In this document: one piece after another, positions 36,301-48,600 of the stretch
How positions within the stretch are numbered: position 1 is the first letter of the stretch
How the letters are laid out: each line of letters starts with the position of its first letter
Assembly (NCBI GenBank): GCA_013396915.1
Contig: VWZL01002222.1
Span: 62,001-126,000 of the forward strand
Direction: 5' to 3'
DNA: 64,000 nucleotides
Source: Stercorarius parasiticus
Lineage: Eukaryota; Chordata; Aves; Charadriiformes; Stercorariidae
Notes under the pieces: generated by a model
Told to the model about the DNA's origin: nothing
The model's database searches: none
Seen by the model: only the letters and a program-made list of their open reading frames with translations
Program-made: the position numbers and the translations under genes

Positions 36301-39300
36301 CTTTGAGAAGAAAAATACAAAATTGGGGTCTAGTAGGAAGCAACTACTTCCATCTAACTGTCCAAAACAGTAAGATCCAAGTATAATCAATATGACACAT
36401 GTAGCAAGAAAGACTTCTGAACACATTTCTTTAAAATACACACTTAGGTACAGAAGGCAGGTAAACATTAAACTAGTCACCATAAAAAAGGCAACTTATA
36501 TTCACATTTGATTTTAGAGGCCCCAGAGAGATGTGTTCAGATGCTGTATGTTAAAGGAGTGATGGGATGATGAACGTTAACATGGGGCTGGATTATGGCT
36601 TTGTTTTAAGCAGAAAAAGTTCTGCTGCAACCAAGAGATCTATGTCTAGTGACTCTTACTTTCTCCCTATCACTGTATTTCTGACTTTGCTCTATTATTA
36701 CTAAGGGTGCAAAAACACAGCAGACTTACTTTAGACTGCTGGAGTGCTGCATTTGTTCTTTTAGCACCAAACTGGAGCTGAAAGTGTTGTGTATTGCACC
36801 TACTTGTAAAGACACACACACACCTGAGGGATCACTCAGTGTGGCACACCTGGAGAATGACAGTTTTGAGTGAAGGTACAATAACAGTGCAAAACCTCAG
36901 GAGAGAGAAGGAAATAGCAACATTTTTCATGATGGTCTCCAGAATGATGGAGAAAAGAGCAGCAGTCTGTCTCCCACCCCATTAAAAGCTCACCCACTGG
37001 TACTCTGCTTTCTTCCTTGCTTCACGTATCTCTGAAGCAGCTAAAAGCAGATTTAGTAGCACGCTGTCACACTGCTCAGCATTGGTGAGAGCAGACGCAC
37101 TTCTTTCAGCTTGACAAAGGAGACCCATGAATTCCCTCTAAGAGATTCAAAGACTTTTCCAGGTAGTTACCTGTTCAAAGTCTGTGGGGAGATAGCAGGG
37201 GAGGAGCTTTGCCTTCCCCCATTATCTCTCAGACAAGCGTACAATGAAGACTAGCTCCCCTCCCTAATCCACTTTTGGGAAGAGAATCCATTGAAAGCTA
37301 CAGTCCCTTACCCAGCACACATGACCTTCTGGTGCCCAGTGGTCACCAGGAGTAAATAACATACCTCAAAGTTGCTCCCTCTCTGCTCTATGGAAGACAC
37401 TGCCTGGTGCTGATGCCATGATACATCAACTTCTGTTAGTGCTGGCATTTTAAATGGTGGCTGCTTTTAGTGGCACCCCATTAGACACTTCCTCAGACCC
37501 AGAGGAGTTTGCTTATGTTCCAAGTGTTCAGTGAGCATCTTCTGATGACTTTACTGAGTCTAGTGAATTTTGTTTCCCATCCACCTCCACCAAGAGAAAA
37601 CAACTGTACAAGCCAGCCAGGATTTGGAAACTCTTTAAACTCAGTTATGTGCTAGGTAATTGAAACTGGAGAAAAAATACAGCCCTGCGTCTGGGGATGC
37701 CGAGCTGGGTGAACTGCAAGGGCTGCAGTCTCCACAACAGGTAATCTGAAGGTGCTGAGCAGGGGGGTTTTTTGGTGCAACTACGTCTGTCCCCCCAAAA
37801 TCATCAAGGACAGGTTAAAACCCAAGTTCTGAATTTTGAAATAGCAGTCACAGAGCAGCCAAAGTTGCAGACTGGAATCTGACTGCCAGGTCCAAGCCCA
37901 TGCTCATCAAGGCACGGAGGTGTTCAGACTCGGCACCTATGCCTGGGCTGTCAATCACAGGTGCTGAATTCTGCTCTGGATGCTGACCAAGGAAGTGGAT
38001 GAAATCACATCTCAGTCACCAGCCACATGACATCTCACCCGGTCTTCTCCTAGAGATGTGTTTACAGAGGGAGAGCTCTCCATTCTCAGCGAATGACTGT
38101 ATCAGACCGAGTCACCACTGCCTGAATTCCTCCATCACAGATCCTGTACAGACAAGTACAGGATATCCTTGCCCATATCTGTCAGCAACTCATTTCATGA
38201 GTGGTTTCACAAAGCTCAATGCCCACACATAAATGGAATATTCACCAAAAAGTTAGTCAAGTTATTGGTGGAATAAGGCTCTGCATATGCTCTGCCTGCA
38301 TCAATACACTATTTATCCCTGAAGCCAGATTTTTTTAAAAAGATACTCAAGAAGAATGAGAAACAATGTACAAATCCTGTAATACCCTATTGGATATCTC
38401 TTGTTCAATGTCTTCTCTCAGAACTCCTAATTCTCCACTTTTAAGCTTATGAGATACTTGTAACTGTACCCATTCAAACTGATTTCTCAAATGAGTTTTT
38501 CAGATGTCATGTGCCACTGCTTTATTTTATTTATTTCATCAGCCAAAACCAACAGTCTATGTGAAGTGATGCAGGTAAAAAACAAACACACACATAAAAT
38601 TTAAAAGAAGTACATGAGTAATCAGTTATTGTCTTTTTAGTTGTTCTTGAACATTACCTAAAACAAACTGAATTTCACTAAAACTGGCTAAAACAGTAAC
38701 TTAGACATAGGCCCTTAAAACACATGTAATAGAAACGCTAACCAAAGTGGCTTAAAGAGTCTTTGAATTAGTAACAGTGGGGTATATTTGCATATTTTTG
38801 TTCATGCAGGAGAATCTGCTAAACCTGCTTGTTTGAGGCATCCATATTTTAAAAATTGGCAAAAGCATGTGTGACAAGTTTTTGTATATGTTAAAACATG
38901 TTGTGAGAAGTAAAATGACAGGCTTATTAGTATCTATTTCAGATTCAGAAAAAAAATAATAAATTGTGGCCCAATACAAACTATTGGTCTTGTGTCTTAA
39001 CTTCCTATGGTCACCATGAAGACACATTTAATTAGGATCGCTATCCAGTGTGAGAGACACAGATTTCACCATCTTTCAATAAGATGTAGAATGGGATCAT
39101 CTGATGATCAAATAATTTAATACAGCTGTATCAAGTATATGTTATAAGCGGTACTTTTTCTGTCTCTGAAGAGTTAAAGAACTTAAATTTCTAAATCTGT
39201 ATTTTATTGTGCTATTAAAAGCTTTGCATTTCAGTAAATTCGTTGTTTAATACAACAATTTGTAGTTTAATACTCAACATTTCTCTAAAACTTCAAGAAA

Positions 39301-39994
39301 AAAGATGTGTCAAATATCACCATATGCTAAATGCTGACTTTTTCCTAAGTGCAATCAGTATATCTGTGTTACTGATCTGGAGTAATGTTGGTTTAGTCAT
39401 GAGATAGTCTTGTACATTCCAGTGTGTGAATAGGTCCATTTTTGTCCTGCAATTGTTTTAATCTGTCATGACTACTGCAATCCAATATTTCTAATAAGAT
39501 TCATCTGTATCTTGCATAAACAGAGCTATAGCAAATTGAACTTCACAAAGAAAAAGATTAGCTTAGTCAAGGGAAGATTTATTTTTGAATAAAATAAGCT
39601 TGGACCACCATATTTTGAGAACATATAAATAATAAGTATAAATCTGGGATCTTGGATATTCAACATTCTGTTCTTAGAGAAGATCATCTTGTTTGGGAAT
39701 AGCTGGCAGTAGGACACTACAGCTTACTGTCGTCCAGCTAACACTTAAGATGTTAGGTGGGGGCAACCTAATGAAGCCCCTAGCCTGGACACTGCCTGAT
39801 GCCTGATTGCTTCCTGCTCTCCCCTTGACTGCAGAATGACCTGACCACGCTGACTTCCTAACTGCGCTTAAAGAATGATTCATCTCACACACACCATATC
39901 TAATTTTTTCTTTTTTTTTGTACATTCATGTCCACAAAACTCTTCTAATGACTTCAGTTGAATGTCAATTCTAGCCAAGTAGAAGCCTGTTCAT
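33331..39994. other. Unique noncoding sequence, no gene seen
   Basis: No open frame longer than about 113 codons and none recognisable. Near 36814-36823 there is a short CA array. Nothing else structured was seen. Confidence 0.55.
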
Positions 39995-40125
39995 ATAATT
40001 AGGGTACGGGACTGAGACTTGGTTCACATCATGGCTTTTTTAATGGATTGCTACCTAAGCTAAGTTGCTTTCACCTCCCAGTGACTCAGTTCCTTACTTG
40101 TAAATTGCATTTGACATTATTTTCT
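39995..40125 (+). repeat. MIR-type SINE relic (sense)
   Basis: The sequence follows the MIR consensus in order: 'agggtacgggactgagactt' then 'ggttcacatc' (the 'gcatgggactgg ... gggttcaaatcc' segment), 'gctaagttgctttcacctcc' (the 'caagtcacttaacctctc' segment), and 'gactcagttccttacttgta' followed by 'aattgcatttgacattat' (the 'cctcagtttcctcatctgtaaaatgggataat' segment). Spacing is also right. The match is strong for an ancient amniote SINE in a sauropsid. It has no coding capacity. Confidence 0.65.
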
Positions 40126-40529
40126 TCTTGTATGACCTGCAACACATTTGGACCTCGGGCAGTTCTATAATAAAAGCAACAGCAATCCCAGGACAGACCC
40201 CAAGAGCAGTGCAAGCAGAATGATCATGTCATACACGTAGGAATTGACTGATACAAACTGTAGAAAACCAGCTAAAACCTCTTATACCCTCTGCCCTTAT
40301 TACAGGCAAATTAAAAGGTTCCAAATTTCAAGCGAAAAAGTGAGGAAAGTGAAGTACTCAGCAGTGTCATCCAAACATTGTCAATCTCATAAAAACTAGG
40401 ATTTTTCTTAACTGGTCTTTCTTTCTGACCATGTTCTAACTATGACTTAGTACAGTTTAGCTTTTGAAAAGTTGGTGAGAAATAGATGGGCAAAATAAAT
40501 TCATTCCAATATATTACTTTTTATATTTT

Positions 40530-40567
40530 TATATATGTGTGTGTGTATCTGTACACACACATATATA
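40530..40567. repeat. Compound TATA/TG ... CA/TATA inverted microsatellite
   Basis: TATATA(TG)5TA and TA(CA)4TATATA flank TCTG. The arms differ by one dinucleotide unit. The stretch is almost wholly alternating purine-pyrimidine and could fold as a long hairpin with a 2-nt bulge. Confidence 0.9.
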
Positions 40568-42159
40568 CTTTCCTCTCATGCTGATGAAGTTATATGGGCT
40601 GAGGAAGTTTCCCAGTCTTCCTTTTCTCCTGCAGTTAGCTTAAAAAATTATAGAACCTCCACAGAACAAACACTGAACTGAATTCATTCGCACATTGCAT
40701 ATGCTGATTTCTGTGACCATTTCAAGACATATGTTAAAAGAAGTGTTTAAGATTGCAAGGCCAAACCCATAAGAGCTAAGACAATCTAAGAACAGCCTTT
40801 ACAAACAACATCTCAGCACAGTAGCCATTGAGTACCCATCATGATGCCTACTTCAGCTTAACAATCAAATCATATTTTCTTCCACAGGTTCCACCTTTCT
40901 GCATCTTGACTACGGAGCCACCAGCTCTACTCCCTGCAAAATTAGGTCAGTTAAGGGCAGCTTTCTGTTTTTTGCTTTCAGTTTCAAAAGCTTATGATAG
41001 TGATTGCCAAGAAAGCATAGAAATGCTGGTTGGACTTTGGTCAGCCTTTCCTTGGCATTGGCTTACACACACCCTCGTTTACAGCAGCCATCTTTCATTG
41101 CAGCCAAAATCCCCAGAGAAGGCTTCTCATAAGTCAAGAAGTTTCTGTTGAGCGCACAGATTGCAGCCTCGCCTTTGAAGGAAATTTTCACATGGGTAGC
41201 AACAGGACCCTACTACAGGAAACACACCTGGCAAACAAGAATAACCTTGCCAAAATGAGGAGGCACAGGAATATCATGAAAGCATTTGTAAAAGCATTTA
41301 TTATGGATGTATTCCCTCTGCTAACATTCTCAGAAACTCTTGGACTCTTAAAAAAAAAGTTTAAATGGAAAAAACTTCCTCTGAAACAAAAACAAGAAGG
41401 AAATATATGAAGCATTGAAAATTTCAAGCCAAACAACTCATGCTTGGCAAGGTTAAAAGCAACTGACAACAGGGTCTTAGGTAAGACTAACATTATGCAA
41501 TCTTAACTAGATATTGCTAGCTGAACAACCTCTAATTTAAAGCAAAGTTCTGATAAACACCTACCCTACTGCACAAAAGTGAGTTTTACTTGTCTTGCAA
41601 ACAGTACAAGAAGACTTGCAGAACTCCTTCACTTTGACATTTCATTTTCACTTTGGATAAAAAGATGTCACTTGGTGATGTGACAACAGTGCCGTGTATT
41701 ATATCTGCAGCATCACTGGCTTTGTCAAATCAACATGGATAATTCAAGGCTACTGCCTTCCCCTTTTAAAATACTGCTGTGCCTGGATTTAATTTTATTT
41801 CTTGCTTACCAGAATAATTCTGTATGGGAAAAGGAATGTTAGAGCCATTGCACATCTCAGATTTCAGGAGATCCTTGGAGAAACTATTCCTCCACCAAAC
41901 AAGAAAAATGTTTGTAGCTCAACTTTAATTTCTTGATTGCAAAGGAAATATTGCTGAGACAATGGAAAGATATTTTTTACCATCATCATCATTCTGCACA
42001 GACATTAATGATCATAGATACTGTTACTTTTAACAAGCTTGGTTTTTCCACTGCATATCCAGATAATCAAGAAATTTCACTGCATTTTTATCTAAATGCT
42101 GCTATGGCTTGTTTTAGGGAAATAATTTATAACTTTTTACCCTAACAAAATATTAATGA
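40568..42159. other. Unique noncoding sequence, no gene seen
   Basis: Two overlapping open frames (40828-41151 and 41030-41410, plus strand; 107 and 126 codons) resemble no known protein. They overlap in different frames, which argues that neither is coding. Confidence 0.5.
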
Positions 42160-42290
42160 ATGGTTATCAGTCTTGAGGGGGTGTTGAAAAACAGTGAGAT
42201 TAAATGACTCTCTAATGGTCATACAAGAGGGCTGTGGCAGGTAAAATTGTGTATGGATTACTGGAGTTCCTGCCCAAATTCTTTATGACT
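42160..42290 (-). repeat. MIR-type SINE relic (antisense)
   Basis: On the plus strand 'cagtgagattaaatgactct', 'aatggtcatacaagagg' and 'ctgtggcaggtaaaattg' match, in order and spacing, the antisense MIR core 'cagagaggttaagtgact', 'aaggtcacacagctag' and 'agtggcagagctgggattg'. Then 'ggagttcctgcccaaattct' matches 'gactccagagcccatgctct'. The left edge ('ttatcagtcttgaggg') fits the 'cagatgaggaaactgagg' segment loosely. Confidence 0.65.
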
Positions 42291-42599
42291 TTTCTAATTG
42301 CAAGACACAAAAGTAACATACGGTTTTCCTCTAAATGCATATTCTTTATTTCTGTTCCAGTAGCTTGCAGGGGTTCCCAGAGCCTACACGAAGAATTCAT
42401 TGTGGTAGGTTCTGTCTAAACTCAGCATAGAAATATATGAAAGCCTTAGAAAGCCAACAGATGAAGACAACCACAGGGGAGGAGGACAAAGAAAGAATGG
42501 AAAGGTTTGATGGGGGTGGAGAAGGAAATGATAGAGCAGTATCAGTGTCCGTGAGAGGAAGCCAACCCTGCCTAGCAGCTACTCAGCCCTCATAGCAGG

Positions 42600-43500
42600 A
42601 ACCATAAGCACTGTAATAAAGACGGGTTTGAGCAAGGATTTGTGGTGGACATGAGGCAGATGTTAACAGGGCCTCATTTCAAATTCGTGCAGCAGCACAG
42701 GGAAAGCATAAAGGTTCCCGTTTGAAGACTTAAAACACCAAAGTTGGAAGCTGTCAGATTGGGCTGATCAGAGGTGGGAGATGTTATCTTAATGAAGGAT
42801 CTTCCAGTTAATAAGAGGTGATAGGTAGAACAGGTGTGAAGGGTCTTGTAAATGAAGGTAAGTAGGTTATATCCCAAATGCTAAAGAAGGAAAAATAAGT
42901 GGAGAGATACTAACCAAAGGAAGTTGCAGACAAAATGGCAGGTTGGAAAGATTTATAGGAGTGAGACAAGGTGGTCTTAGTCTCTAACAAAGACAAGAAT
43001 ATTTGTGATACGGCACAATGTATAAAGAGCTTGACCAGCCATAGACAATATGGATGGAGAAGACACAGTCATGTAATATATGATGTGAGAAGAATGAGCA
43101 AGATTAAATCATAACATGGATTTAATTTTGTGAAGAGAGATGAAGACACTACCCAGTGTGACAGGTGTCTTTCCATTGTGATCAGCTAAACAGGTTGTTG
43201 CAAAAGCTCAGTGCATGGCAGGTTTAAGAACTTTTGTTTTAGGTAGGTAGACCTTGGTCTGAGGACTAGATACCCAGCACAGGATCTCAGAAACAGGCTT
43301 AAATTTTAGAGCAAAGTGAAGAAGACAGGTCTGGGTAGCAATGTTGATCTGCTGGTCATCAGCATAGAGATAGTAAATGAGTCTGGTCTGCAGAAGAGAA
43401 GAGCAAGGGAACATGGAAAATGAAAGTGCCAGCTCTTTATTCCATCCATATCTGTATATACATGCACATATAAGAGCATTAGGTGGCCATATGAGCCAGA
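42600..43500 (-). mobile_element. Decayed L2-type LINE, reverse transcriptase region
   Basis: On the minus strand a 125-codon open stretch (43585-43208) contains the reverse transcriptase active-site box YADD (43366-43355) in the context IYYLYADDQQI, which is the L2-type wording. It is followed by CWVSSPQTKVYLPKTKVL, which aligns with the L2 segment around 'WMSSHHLKLN..KTE'. About 128 codons further on and in the same frame, FIYKTLHTCSTYHLLL (near 42850) matches the 'TYKTLH..APPYLSDLL' block, then TFMLSLCCC (the 'AFSVAAPRLWN' block) and HKSLLKPVFI ('FKSQLKTHLF'). Order and spacing fit an L2-type ORF2 C-terminal half. Many substitutions and stops show an old dead copy. CR1 and L2 are related LINEs, so a divergent CR1 is the main alternative. 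Confidence 0.68.
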
Positions 43501-45610
43501 CCATCAATATCCTGTTCTGACAATGGCCAGAAACATATATAATTGAACATAAATTAGGTTCCTGGTCTAGAGTTAAAAAGAACATTGAATTACAAGTCCA
43601 AAAGGGAGAACTTCCAAGGTATTTTGTGTTGATTTAATTCTACACAGTCAATCTTCTGCTGATTTCAGCAGAGGCAGAGTTACAGCCTATTCTACATTTT
43701 AAATATCTTCCTCAATGTGAAAGAGAATTGTGGAGAGGCAAAATGGTAACAAGACATATCAATGGTTTGTTCTTTTTAGGTGCACTGATGTAAATCAGAA
43801 GCATGAGCAAGGCCAGCAGAGTTCTATAAATAAGTAAGAGAAGAATGCAATACAGAAGTAATTAATCCATATCCTGCACTCTGTGGAACCTCATTACCTT
43901 CCTCTGAAAATTTATGAAGGGGTTGTTTTGCAGTCACACTTAAAAACCATTTTCCCCCATGGATTTCTACTACTTCTCTAAGGACTGCAGTATTTTATTA
44001 AAGAAAATTAGATCAAAATTTGCATGACCCCTCACCCCCCTCCAGTCTCCCTTTACTTCCCTTTCCCACACAACAAAGTCTCTGAGACTCCATTCAGGGA
44101 TACCCAGAAGTTGTTTGGACATTTTGATTTAAAGCACGTCAGAGCTCTCTGTATATTACACATACCAGACTTTAGAGGGGGAGCTGCATTAAACAACAAA
44201 GGGCTGTGGCTGCCTCCAACAAGAGGCTGCTTGTTTCCAGTCTGGTGAGTCGAACACTGAAGACAACTGGTGGCCACAGTAACCAAGGTGCACAGTCCTG
44301 TGTCCTCTTCGATGCTCAAACTGCTATGGATTTCTAGGGCCGGCAATATACTTTCATCTTGGGAAATAATCTTGATGCCTGAATATGCAGTGGGAACATA
44401 TAAGACGGAAGGTGCCAGTTACATCCAAAAATCTGTCCGATATATTTCATCAGTCTTCACTGAGATTTATACACCCTGCCAGATCTCCCATATGGAATAG
44501 CACCTTACTCTGATAGAAGTTGTGTGGAAACCATGAGAACATGTGAGGAATCAGGTGTTACTCACCAAGGTTAAGGGCTTGAGGAGCTAGTTCACTGAAA
44601 GTAATTTTTATGGCATTTTACAAAGATGGGGCAGCCCTGTATGGAAGTCAATAATTTCCACAGGGTAGGATGACAGCAGGTTGGGCTTGCTAAACAACTG
44701 GACTGTGTTAGCTCAGAGTGTTCGCAAGCTCTCCAATAAATTAAAGATCATGTTATTGGCTGTTTATTGTAGATAAAACATAAATCTAATATAAGCATCG
44801 AGGAGATTCCAGCACTCACTGTATCAACATCAGAAAGCGCTTTTATGATTGTTGTCACACAAACACACACAAAAAGAAAGTAAAAGAAGCAGCTCAGTCT
44901 GACTAACATTTAGAGATATAAAGCTTTTATATCCCTTGGTCTTCTTTCCTTTGTGACTTCCACGGGATTTTCATTTCCAGAGATGTTATGCACTTGCTTT
45001 CAAAGGAATTCAATATTTTCATTCAGAAAAGTAATTTCACAGCAAAGTAACAGAGAGCAATGTCCTGGGTATTCATTTTCTGAGCCAATCTTTCAAAGTC
45101 AGTTTGTGTTGCAAGAAGCAGAGAAGACATGAAGAGATATAAATCCTCTATACTTGGTTTCCACAACCCTCCTCCTCCGCTCTTCTCCAAGCGCAGGCTG
45201 CAGTGATGCCTGTGCAGAGAGCACATGAAAAGAAGTACACAGTGTCGGAAGAGGAGAGCCCTGAACTCCTGCGCGATGCAGCTGAATGCAACCTACCACA
45301 CTGAGCCTGAGCCCAGCACTGAGGGATGGCTTCATCTTTCTTGCCTTGCAGTGAATGTGATATCACCATACCCATCGCAATAATTCAGTCTATTTTCTCC
45401 TCATTGTTCTAAGAACTAGGGGAGAAAGCTCAGAGTCTAAGGTGAAAGGAGATGAGATGACTTACTTCCTTGGATACTTCTGTGCAGATAAAAAGCTAAT
45501 CCTGATAAAACCAACTCTGAAATCCTTCCAACCCACGTAACGTCAAGGTCACACATTATTAGACAAGCAAGGTTAAAGCCACACAATTTTCTGAACCAAA
45601 AAAGATGGCT
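43501..45610. other. Unique noncoding sequence, no gene seen
   Basis: No supported gene. A C-rich stretch at about 44029-44050 contains CCCCTCACCCCCC. A short AT-rich stretch at 44725-44790 carries CCAAT-, SOX- and homeobox-like words. Confidence 0.5.
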
Positions 45611-45649
45611 GGGGGAGGGGGGGAGAAGGGGGGTTATAGGAAGCAGGGG
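45611..45649. other. G-quadruplex candidate
   Basis: Runs of five, seven and six G separated by A and AGAA (45611-45633), plus a further GGGG near 45646-45649, meet the usual pattern for an intramolecular G-quadruplex on the plus strand. No promoter or gene was recognised beside it. Confidence 0.6.
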
Positions 45650-48600
45650 AAGCATCTCCCTTCTCTACTCACGGTCTTTGATGTGTTTCAGGAAAAATAA
45701 AAATTAGAAACCTTCCTGGTTTTTCACGACAAGTCCAGGGTGCTCTGAGAACAAGGTGGACAAACAAGGCCCTGCCTACCCCTTTGTTTTGCAGAGCAGA
45801 CATGCTCCACGACCTTGAGGATGACAACAACGTTTGTTCCTCACACAAAGGTAAAGCTGGCCAGTGACTGCGCTTCCCCCTCCCCTCGCCCAACCACAAG
45901 CAGAACACGCAGGATGTCGAACAAAGGAGCAGCAGAAACAGCAACGAGCATTACGTTCAGATTAGAGGACATTCAGGGTCTGTAAAAGTTCCATTAGAAT
46001 AAGCACAGACCCACTTTCAATGAGGAAGGGGTCTTTTCTCTCTCCTCCTGTGGTGTATATTGTTAATCTTTCTTCCTGGATGACTCCTCACAAACGCTTT
46101 TTGTTTTCTTCTGTGGTTTTACGTGCCAGGACTATAAGGAGGAAGGGACTGAGGCCCTTTCTTGGCAAGCTTTCAAATCACTTCCATAGGAGACATACAC
46201 CCTGTTGCCGTCTCTCTAAGGGTATAAATTAAAGGAGTGATGAGCAGTCCAGAGCAATTCAAATGCGGGTAAAGCTTAGGTCCTTCTCCAGTCCCTCACT
46301 CAGTGAACACTCTGGCATCTGCTGCACAGACTCAGCTGAAGGAATAAAGCTACACATGGGAAGAAATGGATGAGCAGAAAGTCTGCATTTACATTGCATC
46401 ATCCCATGATGAAACAGGAATCACTAATTATAATACAGCACGTAAGGAGAAAATAATTGCAGACAATTCCCATAGCAACAAGGCTACCTTTGACATATAT
46501 ATGTCACACACATACATGTATATTGGACATACTTTGAGTAAAGCCATCATTTCAGAGAGGCAGCTATTTTATGTTGTTTGCAAACCTTCAGCCAGAGTGA
46601 ACATTACTGTGATGGCATTTTTCTTCCAATTTATCTGTCTTCCTCCCTTACCCATATTTAGGTGAATAAAAATGATTCTTTACAGACATAGCTCACATGC
46701 CAGCTTCATATTTTCTGCAGATAACCTATTTTCATTCAACTCAAAACGCACCCTATCACTTTTATTCAGGATTCCAACAACTTATACCAACTGAAGTTTT
46801 CAAGATGGCTTACATAGCTGTCTTTCCTTAGGATCCATACGGAAGGTCCCAAACTTTACCTTAAGAAAACACAACCAACCCACAAAATCAGTGGTAAAAA
46901 CTACCTTCATACAGAAAATGCAATTTGAAGTTTCCTATTTAGTTATTTGATATTTCTACAGCTCTTTCACCTCCTTTCCTCTCTTTTTCTTCACAGATTA
47001 TACAACTGGTATGTGTCTTGCAACTAGGCATCTTCTAATATCGTAAAGTTGAGCTTCTCATTCAGGCTTGGACTGAATTTATATAGGATGAGATTTGGAT
47101 TCACAAATCTAGATGAGAACATCTTTGCTCCAGATGGATGTACAGGAAGTATCTGCCACTTGAGTGTCAGATTGTGTCCAAGGCTGCACCACTCTGTGGA
47201 AGGGAATAAAGATGAAGGAAATTTTTCTTCTCCCCAGAGGTCTAAGCCACACTAACAGTCAACCCATTGACTTTCATGGGTTCCTGATGAAGCCCTTGGT
47301 GGTGATGATGCTTTGCACTACAGCCAAGTGGAATGAGGATTTACTGATAACTCTTCTCATGTTTTGCTGTCACTACTCTCTTGCACACCTTTGTACTAAG
47401 ACCAAGAGCAGTTTCGTACCCGGCTCACCCTAGACAGAAGACAAATAGGGGTTTTAACAGTTACCTAAAATGCTTTTACAGTCATCTTGATTAAAGCAAA
47501 TTGTCAGGTTATCTCCAGATTAGTCTCCACCCAGTGTGTCCGTTATAGTGCAACCATATCCGTGTTGATAACTGGAGAATTAATTTTCCAAGAAAATAAA
47601 ATAAATCAGGCTTGGAACAAGGAAACCATTTTATCAGGATGACTACACAGGTTCCAGTTATAATTTTTGCTCTTTGTAGCAAGTGTATCCACACAAACAC
47701 CTGCATGCATGCATGATGAAGGGGAAACTGAACAAATGGTAAAGAGCTTCAGAAATCAGTAGTGGTTTGGGGTAGCTAAATCAAAATACTGCCTAGTAGC
47801 CCTCCTTTCTGAAAGGCACTGGAAAAGAGGCTTGAATGCTTTCTGAAAATCTGAGTCCTAAAACACATCTCAAATTGACCACCTAAAAATTGAGGATCCA
47901 TTAAAGCAAAAGGGGCTTTCTTCTTTTTTCCTTATTTTTAATCTTAATCACAGGATTTCAGCTGTCATCAGTGTACTCTCAAAACCAGATGTTAGATTCT
48001 TCTCATCATCATCAAAATCCACTTCCATATACTTAAATGCTACACGTATGCTTCCCTGGAAACATTTTGACTTTGTGTTTCTGAACCATTCCCTTCCCAA
48101 CATTTTTATTTCTAGGTGGCTGTTGTTGTTTATCAGAGCTTTATGTGTGTTACAAAGCAGAAACAATTACATGAGGGAGGCCAGGAGCATATTAACTACA
48201 AAAAACAGTTGTCATAAACACTCCGCATCTTAATGCACAGCTTCAGTCTTTACGTAAGATTAATTAAAGAGCAGATGTTCTGTCATACTTTGCATTAGGT
48301 ATGGTTATCTTTGAGATTCTAGCTCTTCCGTTTGCTGTGTTTTAATTTGCATTATTATGCATTTTGAGCCTGAGGCATGAGTAGTCAAGTGGTAAACATT
48401 AGATATACAGAACCATATTTCCAAAATGCACCTTCACCATTAGTCTGGCTAATATAATTCTATTCTATTTTAAGCCAGATTCCCTCCCCCTCCCTTTTTC
48501 ATTTCCTTTTTACATGTTACGTGGCAAGAAGACAGACCAATGGGAAAAGACAGACAGACAGATGTATTCTGTGTGAGTGCATGCATTTGTACACACGAGC

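Noticed and set aside
40828..41410. Two overlapping plus-strand open frames
   Set aside because: Different frames overlap each other, lack recognisable domains and fit chance expectation.
45540..45600. 'caaggtcacacattattag' as an antisense MIR fragment
   Set aside because: Single short match without supporting flanks.
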